From Tropicibacter naphthalenivorans (GTDB taxonomy: Bacteria; Pseudomonadota; Alphaproteobacteria; Rhodobacterales; Rhodobacteraceae), in NCBI RefSeq assembly GCF_900176475.1, contig NZ_FWXX01000003.1, positions 62,001 through 126,000 on the forward strand: a DNA stretch of 64,000 nt, written 5' to 3'. Positions 1 to 8,825 of this stretch are shown piece by piece (positions within the stretch are counted from its first letter, which is position 1; every line of letters begins with the position of its first letter). Position numbers and translations under genes: made by a program. Below the pieces are notes generated by a model, which was not told where the DNA came from, did no database searches, and saw only the letters and a program-made list of their open reading frames with translations.

Positions 1-13
1 TCAGAGCGAGCGT

Positions 14-29
14 CCGGCCGTCAGGCCGG
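14..29 (-). terminator. Weak hairpin downstream of the vWA gene
   Basis: Inverted repeat CCGGCC-GTCA-GGCCGG just after the stop of the minus-strand vWA gene. It has no T-run on either strand, so it is only a possible transcription end or mRNA stabiliser. Nothing else is seen in positions 1-38. Confidence 0.35.
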
Positions 30-38
30 CCCCCCCAC

Positions 39-1901
39 CTACCGCTGCAAACTCTCGGCCAAACGCATCAGGGTGATCGCCTCTTGCCGATAACCAAACG
101 CATCCTCGCCGCGCGCCCTCTGCGCGAGGGCAATCGCCTCGGCCAAACCCCACTCACCAATCAGCTCGGACCCCTGCAAAACCTGCCCGAACCCGGCAAT
201 CGCCGTGGCCCAATCGGCCTCTGGCAAAGGCGCGTCCCCCGCCACGATAGGGCGCTCAATCAGCTGGCTTTCACTCTCGCCCGGCGTCTTGTACCGCAGC
301 CGCAGAAAGCCCAACTCCTCAGATTCACCAAAACTTTCAGACCCATAGCGCAGCGGATCGGTCAGACGCGCGCCCGACCCCACCGGCGTAATCTCGTAGA
401 TCGCCGTCACCTGATGGCCCGCGCCAATCTCGCCCGCGTCCACCCGGTCGTTATTGAAATCCTCGCGCCGCAGCGCCCGCGTCTCATACCCGATCAAGCG
501 GTACTCGGCGACCTGCGCAGGGTTCCACTCGACCTGGATCTTGACGTCATTGGCGATGGGCACCAAGGCCCCGGTCAGCTGATCCACAAGCACCTTCTGC
601 GCCTCGGCCAGCGTGTCGATATAGGCGGCCATGCCGTTGCCGGTCTGGGCCAAGGCCTGCATCACCGCGTCGTCTAAATTCCCGCGCCCAAAGCCCAGAA
701 CCGACAGATACGTGCCGCTGTCGCGCTGTCCCGCGATGAAATCCTCCAATGCCTCCGGATCGCTGATCCCGACGTTGAAATCCCCGTCGGTGGCAAGGAT
801 CACACGGCTCACGGCCTCCTCCCGCGCCATCTCGGTCGCAGTGGCATAGGCCTGTTCCAAACCCTCTTGCCCCGCCGTGCTTCCGCCCGCTTCCAAACGC
901 TCCAAAGCGCTCAGGATCACGTCCCGCTCGGACGCAGGGGTAGGGTCCAGCACACGTCCCGCGCTGCCCGCATAGGTCACGATGGACACCTGATCCTCGG
1001 CCCCCAGCTGCCCCAACATCAGCCGGAAACTCTGCACCAGCAGCGGCAGCTTGTTCGGGTCCGACATCGACCCCGAGGTGTCGATCAGGAACACCAAGTT
1101 CAGCGGAGGCCGCGTCGCAGGCATAGCGCCCTGCAAGCCGATGTGCACAAGCTTGGTGCCCGCGCGCCACGGGCTGTCCGACACGCCGACCGAGGTGGAA
1201 AACGCCTCGCCGTCCTCGGGCGCGGGGTAGTCGTAGTGGAAATAGTTCACCATTTCCTCGATCCGCACGGCCTCTTTGGGTGGCAACTGCCCCCAGTTCA
1301 GCGAATTGCGGATCACCGACCAAGACGCCGTGTCCACGTCGATGGAAAAGGTCGAGACGGGCTCTTCGGCGGTCACCTTGATGGGGTTCGGATCGGCATT
1401 GGCAAAGGCTTCGCTGTCCGGTTCAGGCGCCACCGCCGCATCCAAGGCCATCTTGGCGCGCGGCGCGCTGGCGGGGGGGGCGAACCCCAGGCTAGGCTCG
1501 ACCAGAACCATCGGCTCGGCTTCCTCGACCATCACCGGCTCCATGATCTCGTCCGGCTCTTCCAGAACCACCACGGGGCCGACCTCGATCACATCGCGCC
1601 CGCTGGGCGGCGTCTGATCGCGCAGCACCGGCACCAAAGCCACCAAGGCCACCGCCGCCAGCGCCGTGCTGGCCGTCAAAATTCCGCGCGTCGAAAGCTT
1701 TGCAAACATCTGCCGTACTCCTTTGAACAGGCCCTTTTCCGGGCTTTCAGGAGTAGGACGCAGCTCAGACGCCGTTTCTTGGGCGCGGTCGAAATTTTTC
1801 ATCGCCATCGCCACCGCCTCGGCCTTGCGCGCGGGATCGGCCTTGGGCGTCGCCTCGTCGAACAGGGCGCGCAGCTCTTGCAAGTCGTCGTCTTGGCTCA
1901 T
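39..1901 (-). CDS. Membrane-anchored vWA-domain protein, YfbK-like
   Basis: A 620-residue protein with an acidic cytoplasmic N-terminus, one likely membrane segment (about residues 73-93), a Pro/Glu-rich linker and a von Willebrand factor A domain carrying the MIDAS motif DTSGSM (about 274-279). The N-terminal motif EEMVNYFHYDY before the vWA core is typical of YfbK/Ca-activated-channel-like proteins. The ATG at 1901 is chosen because it overlaps the stop of the ECF sigma gene (ATGA), which indicates translational coupling. Proteins in this position often act as anti-sigma or sensory partners; that role is inferred from coupling and topology only. A longer in-frame start to 1958 would lie inside the sigma gene. 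Confidence 0.82.
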   Translation of the reverse strand: MSQDDDLQELRALFDEATPKADPARKAEAVAMAMKNFDRAQETASELRPTPESPEKGLFKGVRQMFAKLSTRGILTASTALAAVALVALVPVLRDQTPPSGRDVIEVGPVVVLEEPDEIMEPVMVEEAEPMVLVEPSLGFAPPASAPRAKMALDAAVAPEPDSEAFANADPNPIKVTAEEPVSTFSIDVDTASWSVIRNSLNWGQLPPKEAVRIEEMVNYFHYDYPAPEDGEAFSTSVGVSDSPWRAGTKLVHIGLQGAMPATRPPLNLVFLIDTSGSMSDPNKLPLLVQSFRLMLGQLGAEDQVSIVTYAGSAGRVLDPTPASERDVILSALERLEAGGSTAGQEGLEQAYATATEMAREEAVSRVILATDGDFNVGISDPEALEDFIAGQRDSGTYLSVLGFGRGNLDDAVMQALAQTGNGMAAYIDTLAEAQKVLVDQLTGALVPIANDVKIQVEWNPAQVAEYRLIGYETRALRREDFNNDRVDAGEIGAGHQVTAIYEITPVGSGARLTDPLRYGSESFGESEELGFLRLRYKTPGESESQLIERPIVAGDAPLPEADWATAIAGFGQVLQGSELIGEWGLAEAIALAQRARGEDAFGYRQEAITLMRLAESLQR

Positions 1902-2437
1902 GCCTCTGCCCCTTGTGTCATCGCCTTCAACTGCCGTTTCGCCTCGGACACGCGCCACGCGACGGTGCCGGGGGGAATGTCCAGGATGCTGGCGGCCTCG
2001 GCCTGCGTCACCCCGTCCAGTACAAGCGCCAAGACCTCGCGCAATTCCGCCCCAAGCCCTTGCATCGCACAGCGCAGCCAGTCGGCGCGCTCGGCCTGTT
2101 CGGCGTCCTCGGCGCGGCGGGCGATTTCAACCTCGCCCCAACCTGCGGCGGCCCTCGCATAGGTCGCGGACCGCCGAAACCGATCCCGCGCGGCGTTCAC
2201 CGTGATGCGGTAAAGCCACGTCGACACCCGCGCCTCGCCGCGATAGCTGCGCAGTTTCACCGGCAGAGCGGCGCAAATGTCTTGCGCCAGATCCTCGGCC
2301 TCGGCCCGGTTGCCGGTCACCCGATACGCATAGGCAAAGACCTTGTCGTACACGCGCCCCACCAGCAGGGCAAAGGCCTGCCGGTCACCGTTCGCCGCCG
2401 CAAGGGTAAGGGTTTCGTCGCTTTGATCCATGGTCAT
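1898..2437 (-). CDS. ECF-type RNA polymerase sigma factor
   Basis: A 179-residue sigma-70-family factor. Region 2 contains EAEDLAQDI and the STWLYRITVNAARDR stretch; region 4 contains ELREVLALVLDGVTQAEAASILDIPPGTVAWRVSEAKRQL, a helix-turn-helix of the ECF kind (described in pieces: LREVLAL, TQAEAA, GTVAWRV). The ATG at 2437 is preceded by AAGG at a suitable distance; a more upstream start to 2467 is possible. It is directly followed by the coupled membrane vWA gene, so the pair probably forms a signal-responsive regulon module. The regulon and the signal cannot be read from the sequence. Confidence 0.88.
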   Translation of the reverse strand: MTMDQSDETLTLAAANGDRQAFALLVGRVYDKVFAYAYRVTGNRAEAEDLAQDICAALPVKLRSYRGEARVSTWLYRITVNAARDRFRRSATYARAAAGWGEVEIARRAEDAEQAERADWLRCAMQGLGAELREVLALVLDGVTQAEAASILDIPPGTVAWRVSEAKRQLKAMTQGAEA

Positions 2438-2491
2438 CTTGTGCCTTGGACGCGCGCCGGGGCGCAATTCTTGGAAACCCTACCCCGAATT

Positions 2492-3286
2492 TCAGCCGCG
2501 CTGCAAAAGCCGCTGGACCATGGCGCTATTTGGGTCCGCCAAAGCGTCGATCACGTCGAAATGGTGCCGCCCCTTGTCGATCACCACGGGGCTGCCCCAC
2601 GCAGTGCCAAGCGCCTCGGCCTGCTCGATAAAGGCGGGGCGCTCGTCGCCGCCGACCCAGACCGTGACGGGCACATCGGGGGCGTCGGCCAGAACGGGGC
2701 TCTCGCGCAGGGCCTCCTCCTCGGTGATCTTGAGATCCGCATTCATCGAGGTCCGCATCATGGGGCGCAAATCCGCCACCGGCGAGATCGGCATCACATG
2801 CGCCAGCCGCGCGTGCACGTCTTCGGCCAAGACCCCCGCCATCGCCAGACGCGCCACCAGATGACCGCCCGCCGAATGCCCGGCCAGATAGATCGGCCCG
2901 TCGATGTCATGGGCAATCACCGTCACCGCTTGGGCCACTTGGCGGGTGATGTCGCTGATCCGCACCTTGGGGCACAGATCATAGGACGGTAGCGCCACCG
3001 CATAGCCCGCCGCCCGCATCCCTTCGGCCAGATGGCTCCAGCTGGAGCGGTCGAATTTCAGCCAATAGCCGCCGTGAACAAACACGAACAGCCCGCGCGG
3101 CGTGCCTTCGGGCAGGAACAGATCCAGCGTCTCGCGCGTTGCGTGGCCATACATCACCCCCAGCCGCGCCTTGCCGCCTAGGGACATCCGCTGGCGATAG
3201 CCTTCGGCCTGTTTGGCCCAGCGCGGCGGATACTCTTCGGCCTGCGGGATATACGCGGCGTTCGCATAGGCGTCATCTAGTTCCAT
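2492..3286 (-). CDS. Alpha/beta hydrolase, arylformamidase-like
   Basis: A 264-residue alpha/beta hydrolase. The oxyanion-hole motif HGGYW follows VFVF-type beta strand 3, and the nucleophile elbow reads GHSAGG. The C-terminal FDVIDAL region holds the probable catalytic His (HHFDV). HGG plus GxSAGG is typical of the hormone-sensitive-lipase/kynurenine-formamidase group, so an esterase or N-formylkynurenine formamidase activity is plausible, but no tryptophan-catabolic gene is nearby. The start at 3286 has GAGG six bases upstream. It diverges from the aldehyde dehydrogenase gene across about 80 bp, which must hold both promoters. Confidence 0.75.
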   Translation of the reverse strand: MELDDAYANAAYIPQAEEYPPRWAKQAEGYRQRMSLGGKARLGVMYGHATRETLDLFLPEGTPRGLFVFVHGGYWLKFDRSSWSHLAEGMRAAGYAVALPSYDLCPKVRISDITRQVAQAVTVIAHDIDGPIYLAGHSAGGHLVARLAMAGVLAEDVHARLAHVMPISPVADLRPMMRTSMNADLKITEEEALRESPVLADAPDVPVTVWVGGDERPAFIEQAEALGTAWGSPVVIDKGRHHFDVIDALADPNSAMVQRLLQRG

Positions 3287-3367
3287 GGAAAACCTCAATC
3301 TGGCTCTATACTTCTATGTCACCAGATGATCTGCCTAGCCACAAGACACCCAATGACGGAGACCCCC

Positions 3368-4843
3368 ATGTCCACCAAGGCGACCAACCTTTCAAGCCTC
3401 CTGCGGGACCCTTCGCTGCTCGAAGAGCGCGCCTACGTGAACGGCGCATGGCTGAGCGGCATGAAGACCTTTGACGTGACCAACCCGGCGCGCGGCGACG
3501 TGATCGCCAAGGTCACCGACCTGTCGCGGGGCGAGGTGGCCAACGCCATCGACGCCGCCTATGTGGCGCAAAAGGACTGGGCGCAGTGGACCGGCAAGGA
3601 ACGCGCCGCCGTCTTGCGCAAGTGGTTCGATCTGATGATGGCCAATCAGGACGATCTGGCGACGATCATGACCGCCGAACAGGGCAAACCTCTGGCCGAA
3701 TCCAAGGGCGAGATCGCCTATGGCGCAGGCTACGTGGAATTCTTTGGCGAAGAGGCCAAGCGCATCTACGGCGAGACGATCCCCGGCCACCAGCGCGACA
3801 AGCGCATCATGGTGATGAAGCAGCCCATCGGCGTCGCGGCGTCCATTACGCCGTGGAACTTCCCCAACGCGATGATTGCGCGCAAGGCCGCGCCGGCGCT
3901 GGCCGCTGGCTGTGCCTTTGTGGCGCGCCCGGCCAAGGAAACCCCGCTGTCCGCCACCGCCATGGCCGTGCTGGCCGAGCGCGCAGGCATCCCGGCGGGG
4001 GTGTTCAACGTGGTCACCTCCTCCAGCTCGTCCGAGGTGGGCAAAGAGTTCTGCGAGAACCCCAAGGTGCGCAAGCTGACCTTTACCGGCTCCACCGAGG
4101 TGGGGCGTATCCTGCTCAAGCAAGCCGCCGATCAGGTGATGAAATGCTCGATGGAGCTGGGCGGCAACGCGCCCTTTATTGTCTTTGATGACGCCGATAT
4201 CGACGCCGCTGTCGAAGGCGCGATTATGTGCAAGTTCCGCAACAACGGCCAGACCTGCGTCTGCGCCAACCGTATCTACGTGCAGGCCGGGGTCTATGAC
4301 ACCTTTGCCGAGAAACTCACCGCCCGCGTCCGCGAGCTGCGGATTGGTGACGGGCTGGAGGACGGCACCGACCTTGGCCCGCTCATCAACACCGACGCCA
4401 TCGAAAAGGTGCAGGAACACGTGGCCGACGCGACGTCCAAGGGCGCAACGGTCGTGCTGGGCGGCGGTGAGCCGATCCAGGGGCCGGGCAACTTCCTGCC
4501 TCCGACCATCGTCACCGGCGTCACGCAGGACATGGCCGTCGCCACCGAGGAAACCTTTGGCCCGCTCGCGCCGCTGTTCAAGTTCGACACCGTCGACGAC
4601 GTGATTGAAATGGCGAACGACACGATCTTTGGTCTGGCAAGCTACTTCTACGCCAAGGACCTGTCCCGCGTGTACAAGGTCGCCGAGGCGCTGGAATACG
4701 GAATCGTTGGCGTCAACACCGGTATCATCTCGACCGAAGTCGCCCCCTTCGGCGGTGTCAAGCAGTCGGGCCTTGGCCGCGAAGGCAGCCGCCACGGCAT
4801 CGAGGATTACCTCGAGATGAAGTACGTCTGCCTCGCCGTCTGA
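3368..4843 (+). CDS. gabD: Succinate-semialdehyde dehydrogenase, NAD(P)+
   Basis: A 491-residue aldehyde dehydrogenase with the full family signature: ITPWNFPNAM cofactor motif, FTGSTEVG, ELGGNAPF with the general-base Glu, and the nucleophile Cys in GQTCVCANR. The double cysteine CVC and the length match GabD-type succinate-semialdehyde dehydrogenases, which oxidise succinate semialdehyde to succinate at the end of the GABA shunt. The ATG at 3368 (MSTKATN) is chosen over upstream starts because GGAGA precedes it. No GABA transaminase is adjacent, so the exact aldehyde substrate is inferred from family resemblance. Confidence 0.88.
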   Translation: MSTKATNLSSLLRDPSLLEERAYVNGAWLSGMKTFDVTNPARGDVIAKVTDLSRGEVANAIDAAYVAQKDWAQWTGKERAAVLRKWFDLMMANQDDLATIMTAEQGKPLAESKGEIAYGAGYVEFFGEEAKRIYGETIPGHQRDKRIMVMKQPIGVAASITPWNFPNAMIARKAAPALAAGCAFVARPAKETPLSATAMAVLAERAGIPAGVFNVVTSSSSSEVGKEFCENPKVRKLTFTGSTEVGRILLKQAADQVMKCSMELGGNAPFIVFDDADIDAAVEGAIMCKFRNNGQTCVCANRIYVQAGVYDTFAEKLTARVRELRIGDGLEDGTDLGPLINTDAIEKVQEHVADATSKGATVVLGGGEPIQGPGNFLPPTIVTGVTQDMAVATEETFGPLAPLFKFDTVDDVIEMANDTIFGLASYFYAKDLSRVYKVAEALEYGIVGVNTGIISTEVAPFGGVKQSGLGREGSRHGIEDYLEMKYVCLAV

Positions 4844-4847
4844 CCTG

Positions 4848-5213
4848 ATGATCGACCTGCTCGCCCCGGATGACGCGCCCACCCCGGCCATGCTGCGCGC
4901 ATGGTTCGAGGCGGCGCATACCGGGGCGGGGACGCCCTTTTTACCGCCCGATCACGCCGACGCCCTCGCCCGCTATGCCCTGTTGCGCGGTGAAGGGGTC
5001 AGCATGATGGAGGCCGTCGCCCCCGCCTTTCGCGACCCCCCGCGCGATGTGTCCTGGGAAATCCTTGGCGATGATGCGCCGGGGCAGAACTGGCACGACC
5101 ACCGCGACCCCCAGCGCGCCTATGCGCTGTTCCGGCAGAAACTGGACTGGGCGCGGCGGGATCGCGCGCGCTTGGACTACAAGCTGTGGCTGCGGCCTGC
5201 GGGGGACGCATGA
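4848..5213 (+). CDS. Small protein of unknown function
   Basis: A 121-residue acidic protein starting four bases after the gabD stop and overlapping the next gene by ATGA, so it is almost certainly translated as part of this operon. It has no signal peptide or membrane segment. A Trp/Asp/Arg-rich C-terminus (NWHDHRDPQRAYALF, LDYKLWLRP) is its most distinctive part. I do not recognise the family. Its coupling to the following capsule-synthesis-like gene suggests a joint function rather than one in GABA metabolism. Confidence 0.7.
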   Translation: MIDLLAPDDAPTPAMLRAWFEAAHTGAGTPFLPPDHADALARYALLRGEGVSMMEAVAPAFRDPPRDVSWEILGDDAPGQNWHDHRDPQRAYALFRQKLDWARRDRARLDYKLWLRPAGDA

Positions 5214-6103
5214 AGGCGCATCTCTACCTCTACCCCGACCTGCAACGGCGGGTGGCCGAGGGCCGTCACGGGTTCCTCTGCGCCCTTGTCGACGTCCTGA
5301 AGGACAACGGTTTCGACGTGCAGATGCACGGTGACACCCCCGAGGAACTGGACGCAGGCCGCGCCCGCGGCGGCTATAGCGTGGTGCGGATGATCGACCC
5401 ACTCGGCCCCCAAGGCGTCACCTTTCGCAAGACCTACTACGAGCCGTTCTACCACCTCGAGACTACATCCGCGCGCTGGACCTGGCCCGTGGCGCAGACC
5501 CCATTCGACCCGAATCAGCCCGCGCACAAGGCTGCGCGCTTTGTCGCGAACATGCGGGCGCGGATCTTTGGCGACCGGGCCATAAGCCGCGACGGGTTCA
5601 TCTTTGTCCCGCTCCAAGGCCGCCTTCTGGAAAAGCGGTCCTTCCAGACCATGACCCCGATCGAGATGCTCGAAACCCTGCTGGAGCACGACACCCGCAA
5701 GATCGTCGCCACGCTCCACCCGCGCGAGACCTATACCGCCCCCGAGCTCACCGCGCTGGAAAAGCTCGAAGTGCTGAACCACCGGTTTTTCGTCACCCGC
5801 GAACCCGCCGAAGACCTTCTGGCCAGCTGTGACTACGTGGCGACCATGAACTCTTCGGTGGCTTTGGCGGGGTATTTCATCGAGAAACCCGCCCTGCTGT
5901 TCGGCCAGGTGGATTTCCACCACATCGCCGCGCGCTACGCGGACCACGGCCCAGATGCCATCGCCAAAGCCCCCACGCTGACGCCCGACTACGCCGCCTA
6001 CCTGTGGTGGTTCTTCCGCGTCATGGCGATCCGCGCTCGTGGCGAGGACGCCCATCAGGGCGTACGAGCGGCGCTCAAACGGGCAGGCTGGCCGATCCGC
6101 TAA
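5210..6103 (+). CDS. Capsule-synthesis/glycosyltransferase-like protein
   Basis: A 297-residue soluble protein. The middle contains IVATLHPRETYT and the end MNSSVALAGYFIEKPALLFG, an order and style seen in KpsS/KpsC-like capsular polysaccharide proteins, where a His-Pro-Arg/Glu segment precedes a conserved small-residue Ser-Ser helix and the 'kPal.fG' strand. The ATG at 5210 overlaps the upstream stop (ATGA). It may be a glycosyltransferase-fold protein acting on a surface glycan, although it lies about 14 kb from the main polysaccharide locus. Substrate unknown; family assignment tentative. Confidence 0.5.
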   Translation: MKAHLYLYPDLQRRVAEGRHGFLCALVDVLKDNGFDVQMHGDTPEELDAGRARGGYSVVRMIDPLGPQGVTFRKTYYEPFYHLETTSARWTWPVAQTPFDPNQPAHKAARFVANMRARIFGDRAISRDGFIFVPLQGRLLEKRSFQTMTPIEMLETLLEHDTRKIVATLHPRETYTAPELTALEKLEVLNHRFFVTREPAEDLLASCDYVATMNSSVALAGYFIEKPALLFGQVDFHHIAARYADHGPDAIAKAPTLTPDYAAYLWWFFRVMAIRARGEDAHQGVRAALKRAGWPIR

Positions 6104-6165
6104 CCTCGCCCCCTCTTTGCACTTGCCAAAACCCGCGCGCCGCCCCTAAATCGACCCCGAGGTCG

Positions 6166-6185
6166 GGCGATGGCGTCGCCTTTTT
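6166..6185 (+). terminator. Rho-independent terminator
   Basis: Stem GGCGAT-GGC-GTCGCC followed directly by TTTTT, 62 bases after the stop of the capsule-synthesis-like gene. It separates the gabD operon from the creatinase gene. Confidence 0.7.
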
Positions 6186-6276
6186 CAAAGACCTGTTTCA
6201 CCCATCCTGAACGCCGGGATCTTACTCTGTCCATGCCGGGGCGGATGAGACCCCCGGCTTTAGAGGAGGGTTCTAA

Positions 6277-7479
6277 ATGGAACGTCCCCAGTTTTACCGC
6301 TTTCACCGAGGCGAGCGCGTCTTGCCCTTTGCCCCTGCCGAATACGACCAGCGTCTGGCGGGTCTGCGCGCGCTGATGCGCGAGGCGGGCGTCGACGCCT
6401 GCGTCTTCACCTCGATGCACAACATCGCCTATTATTCGGGGTTCCTGTATTGCGCCTTTGGGCGGCCCTACGGCCTTGTCGTGACCGACACCGAAAGCGT
6501 CACCATCAGCGCCGGGATCGACGCGGCGCAGCCTTGGCGGCGCTGTCACGGCGACAACATCACCTACACCGACTGGGAACGGAACAACTACTGGCGTGCC
6601 ATTGCCAGCGTGACCGGCACGGGCAAGCGTCTGGGCTATGAGGCCGACCACATGACCCTGATGCAAAAGGGCCTGATGGACGAGTTTCTCAGCCCCTCCG
6701 CCAGCATCGACATGGCCCCCGCCACCATGCGCCAGCGGATGCACAAGTCCGAGGCAGAAATCGCCCTGATCCGCCACGGCGCGCAGGTGGCCGACGTGGG
6801 CGGCTATGCCATCCGCGACGCGATCAAGGCCGGCGCCCGCGAGATCGACATCGCCATGGCAGGCCGCGACGCGATGGAGCTGGAGATCGCCAAACGCTTT
6901 CCCGACGCCGAGTATCGCGACACTTGGGTCTGGTTCCAGTCGGGCATCAACACCGACGGCGCGCACAACCCCGTCACCGCACGGGAATTGCAGCGCGGCG
7001 ATATCCTGTCGCTCAACACCTTCCCGATGATCTCGGGCTATTACACAGCCTTGGAACGCACCTTGTTCGTCGAAGAGGTCGACGCCGCCAGCCTCAAGAT
7101 CTGGCAGGCCAACGTCGATGCCCATGAATACGGCATGAGCCTGCTGAAACCCGGGGCCTCCTGCGCCGAGGTCACCCAGCAGATCAACGCCTTCTTCGCC
7201 GAGCGCGACCTGCTGCAATACCGCACCTTTGGCTATGGGCATTCCTTCGGGGTGCTCTCGCATTACTACGGGCGCGAGGCGGGGCTGGAGCTGCGCGAGG
7301 ACATCGACACCGTTCTGGAACCCGGCATGGTCATCAGCATGGAGCCGATGTTGACCATTGCCGAAGGCCAGCCCGGCGCGGGGGGCTATCGCGAACACGA
7401 CATCCTCGTCATCACCGAAGATGGCAATGAGAACATCACCGGCTTCCCCTATGGGCCCGAGCATAACGTGATCGGCTAA
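6277..7479 (+). CDS. Creatinase (creatine amidinohydrolase)
   Basis: A 400-residue member of the M24 'pita-bread' family. It closely follows the Pseudomonas creatinase pattern: FTSMHNIAYYSGFLYC-type N-domain, GRPY, QPWRR, WFQSGINTDGAHNPVT, YTALERTLF, the active-site His in FGYGHSFGVLSHYYGREAGLELRED (read in pieces), and EPGMVISMEPM. Creatinase hydrolyses creatine to sarcosine and urea (EC 3.5.3.3) and, unlike aminopeptidase relatives, needs no metal. AGAGGAGGG before the ATG is a strong ribosome site. No creatininase, sarcosine oxidase or urease gene is nearby, so the pathway context is incomplete here. Confidence 0.88.
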   Translation: MERPQFYRFHRGERVLPFAPAEYDQRLAGLRALMREAGVDACVFTSMHNIAYYSGFLYCAFGRPYGLVVTDTESVTISAGIDAAQPWRRCHGDNITYTDWERNNYWRAIASVTGTGKRLGYEADHMTLMQKGLMDEFLSPSASIDMAPATMRQRMHKSEAEIALIRHGAQVADVGGYAIRDAIKAGAREIDIAMAGRDAMELEIAKRFPDAEYRDTWVWFQSGINTDGAHNPVTARELQRGDILSLNTFPMISGYYTALERTLFVEEVDAASLKIWQANVDAHEYGMSLLKPGASCAEVTQQINAFFAERDLLQYRTFGYGHSFGVLSHYYGREAGLELREDIDTVLEPGMVISMEPMLTIAEGQPGAGGYREHDILVITEDGNENITGFPYGPEHNVIG

Positions 7480-7485
7480 GACCTT

Positions 7486-7512
7486 GGGGCGCGGCTTGAA
7501 CCGCTGCGCCCC
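7486..7512 (+). terminator. GC-rich hairpin after creatinase
   Basis: Imperfect stem GGGGCGCGG / CCGC-T-GCGCCCC with a six-base loop, seven bases after the creatinase stop. It lacks a T-run, so it could be a weak terminator or mRNA end. Confidence 0.45.
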
Positions 7513-7530
7513 TTGCGCCATCTTGAAAGG

Positions 7531-7863
7531 ATGCTGGTCAACCTCGCCCTGCCTTTCCTGATCCTGATCGCTTTGGCGATCCTCGTGCCGCGCGGGATCG
7601 AACGGTATACCCCCGAAAGCCTGCCCGGACTGGTCTTGCTGGCGACCCTGTCGGCGCTGGCGCTGTGGCTGCTGTCGGCCTTGCTGTTCGCCGGTCTCTA
7701 CCTGCTGCGCGGTCCCGAAGTGGCGGCGATGCTCGAACTCGCCCCCGGCGCAGGGGCTGCGCATTTGGCCCACGTCGGCTGGCAAGCGGTGCTGATCTGG
7801 GGGCCAGTGCTGGCGCTTGTGGTTATGACGTCGCCAAGACGCTGGAAAAGCGCGGTGTGGTGA
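7531..7863 (+). CDS. Small two- or three-helix membrane protein
   Basis: A 110-residue hydrophobic protein with helices around residues 2-20 and 33-60 and a third near 85-98, ending in a basic tail (SPRRWKSAVW). The ATG at 7531 has GAAAGG immediately adjacent, which is too close; a TTG at 7513 is the alternative, so the start is uncertain. I do not recognise the family. It is followed after 69 bp by two more small membrane-protein genes on the same strand. Confidence 0.5.
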   Translation: MLVNLALPFLILIALAILVPRGIERYTPESLPGLVLLATLSALALWLLSALLFAGLYLLRGPEVAAMLELAPGAGAAHLAHVGWQAVLIWGPVLALVVMTSPRRWKSAVW

Positions 7864-7932
7864 CGCCGTTCCCGCTTTCCCCGTTGCTTTTCACCGCCAG
7901 CCGTATCAGGTGAACCGGTAAGAGGTGAGATA

Positions 7933-8199
7933 ATGCTGCCATTCCTGCGCTTTTTCCTGATCGGAGCCATCGTTCTGGCCGTGATCTATGGCGTGCTCTG
8001 GCTGGTCTTGCGCGAACGCCGCCGCGACATCCTGGAGGACGACTGGGAAACCCAAGGCAAAGGCAGCCCCCGCGACACATGGGTGAACCGCCGCCTTGCG
8101 GTGTTCAACCAAAGACGCAGCCGCCTGCTGCCGATCGTCGTTTTCGGCTTGCCTGTTTGCCTCGTGCTCTGGATCATCTATATGACCAACTTCCGGTAG
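7933..8199 (+). CDS. Conserved small membrane protein
   Basis: An 88-residue protein with two hydrophobic helices (about 5-27 and 66-85) separated by a charged cytoplasmic loop rich in Arg, Asp and Glu. AAGAGGTGAG precedes the ATG at good distance. It lies 14 bp upstream of the DUF1523 gene and is probably co-transcribed with it. Function unknown; the topology (short hairpin with polar loop) fits a small accessory subunit, but no partner is evident. Confidence 0.7.
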   Translation: MLPFLRFFLIGAIVLAVIYGVLWLVLRERRRDILEDDWETQGKGSPRDTWVNRRLAVFNQRRSRLLPIVVFGLPVCLVLWIIYMTNFR

Positions 8200-8213
8200 A
8201 AGGTTCGAACCCC

Positions 8214-8822
8214 ATGAAATACGTCAAGTGGACCCTCATCACGCTGTTCTGGCTGTTGGTCGCGACTTTCCTGCACTACACGCTGCCGCAGCATGACATT
8301 GCGCGGGTGACCGACACCTACGAAAAGGTCGTCGACCCCGGCGAGAACAGCCTGTTCTGGGCGCAGGCCGATGTGGGCAACGATGCCACGGTGTCCAGGC
8401 GCGATGTGTTCTTTATCCAGACGCGGCAGGCGAACGGCGACGTCATGGTTTACCGCAACGAGGACACCGGCTGGGGCTGGCCACCGTATTTCAAGTTCGA
8501 CACATCGAACCTGCAAGCCGAAGCCTCGGACGCGAAATCCACCGCCGAAGCGCCGCGCTGGTACGCGATCAAGCACTACGGCTGGCGCAACGAGTTCATT
8601 TCGATCTTTCCCAACGCCATTTCCCTGCGCGAGGTCGAAGGCCCGGACGTACGGATCATCCCTTGGCTCAACATCATCATCCTTGTGGCGCTGTTCGCCT
8701 TTGTCTGGGCGATCTACGTGCGCTGGGTGCGGTTCTGGCGCGGGCGCGTTGATCCGGCGCTGGAGCGGGCCGAGGACAAGCTGCACGAAGGCAGCGACCG
8801 CGTGAAGGGCATGTTCCGCTAA
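8214..8822 (+). CDS. DUF1523 family membrane protein
   Basis: A 202-residue protein with an N-terminal helix (VKWTLITLFWLLVATFL), a periplasmic-looking middle domain with ARVTDTYEK, RDVFFIQT and YFKFDTSNL, and a second helix near residues 152-170 followed by a basic tail. This arrangement and the HYGWRNEFISIFPNA segment match the alphaproteobacterial DUF1523 family as I remember it. Function is unknown. The start at 8214 has AGAAGG upstream. Its stop lies three bases from the convergent end of soeC, so the two transcripts must overlap or terminate within coding sequence. Confidence 0.75.
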   Translation: MKYVKWTLITLFWLLVATFLHYTLPQHDIARVTDTYEKVVDPGENSLFWAQADVGNDATVSRRDVFFIQTRQANGDVMVYRNEDTGWGWPPYFKFDTSNLQAEASDAKSTAEAPRWYAIKHYGWRNEFISIFPNAISLREVEGPDVRIIPWLNIIILVALFAFVWAIYVRWVRFWRGRVDPALERAEDKLHEGSDRVKGMFR

Positions 8823-8825
8823 GGT

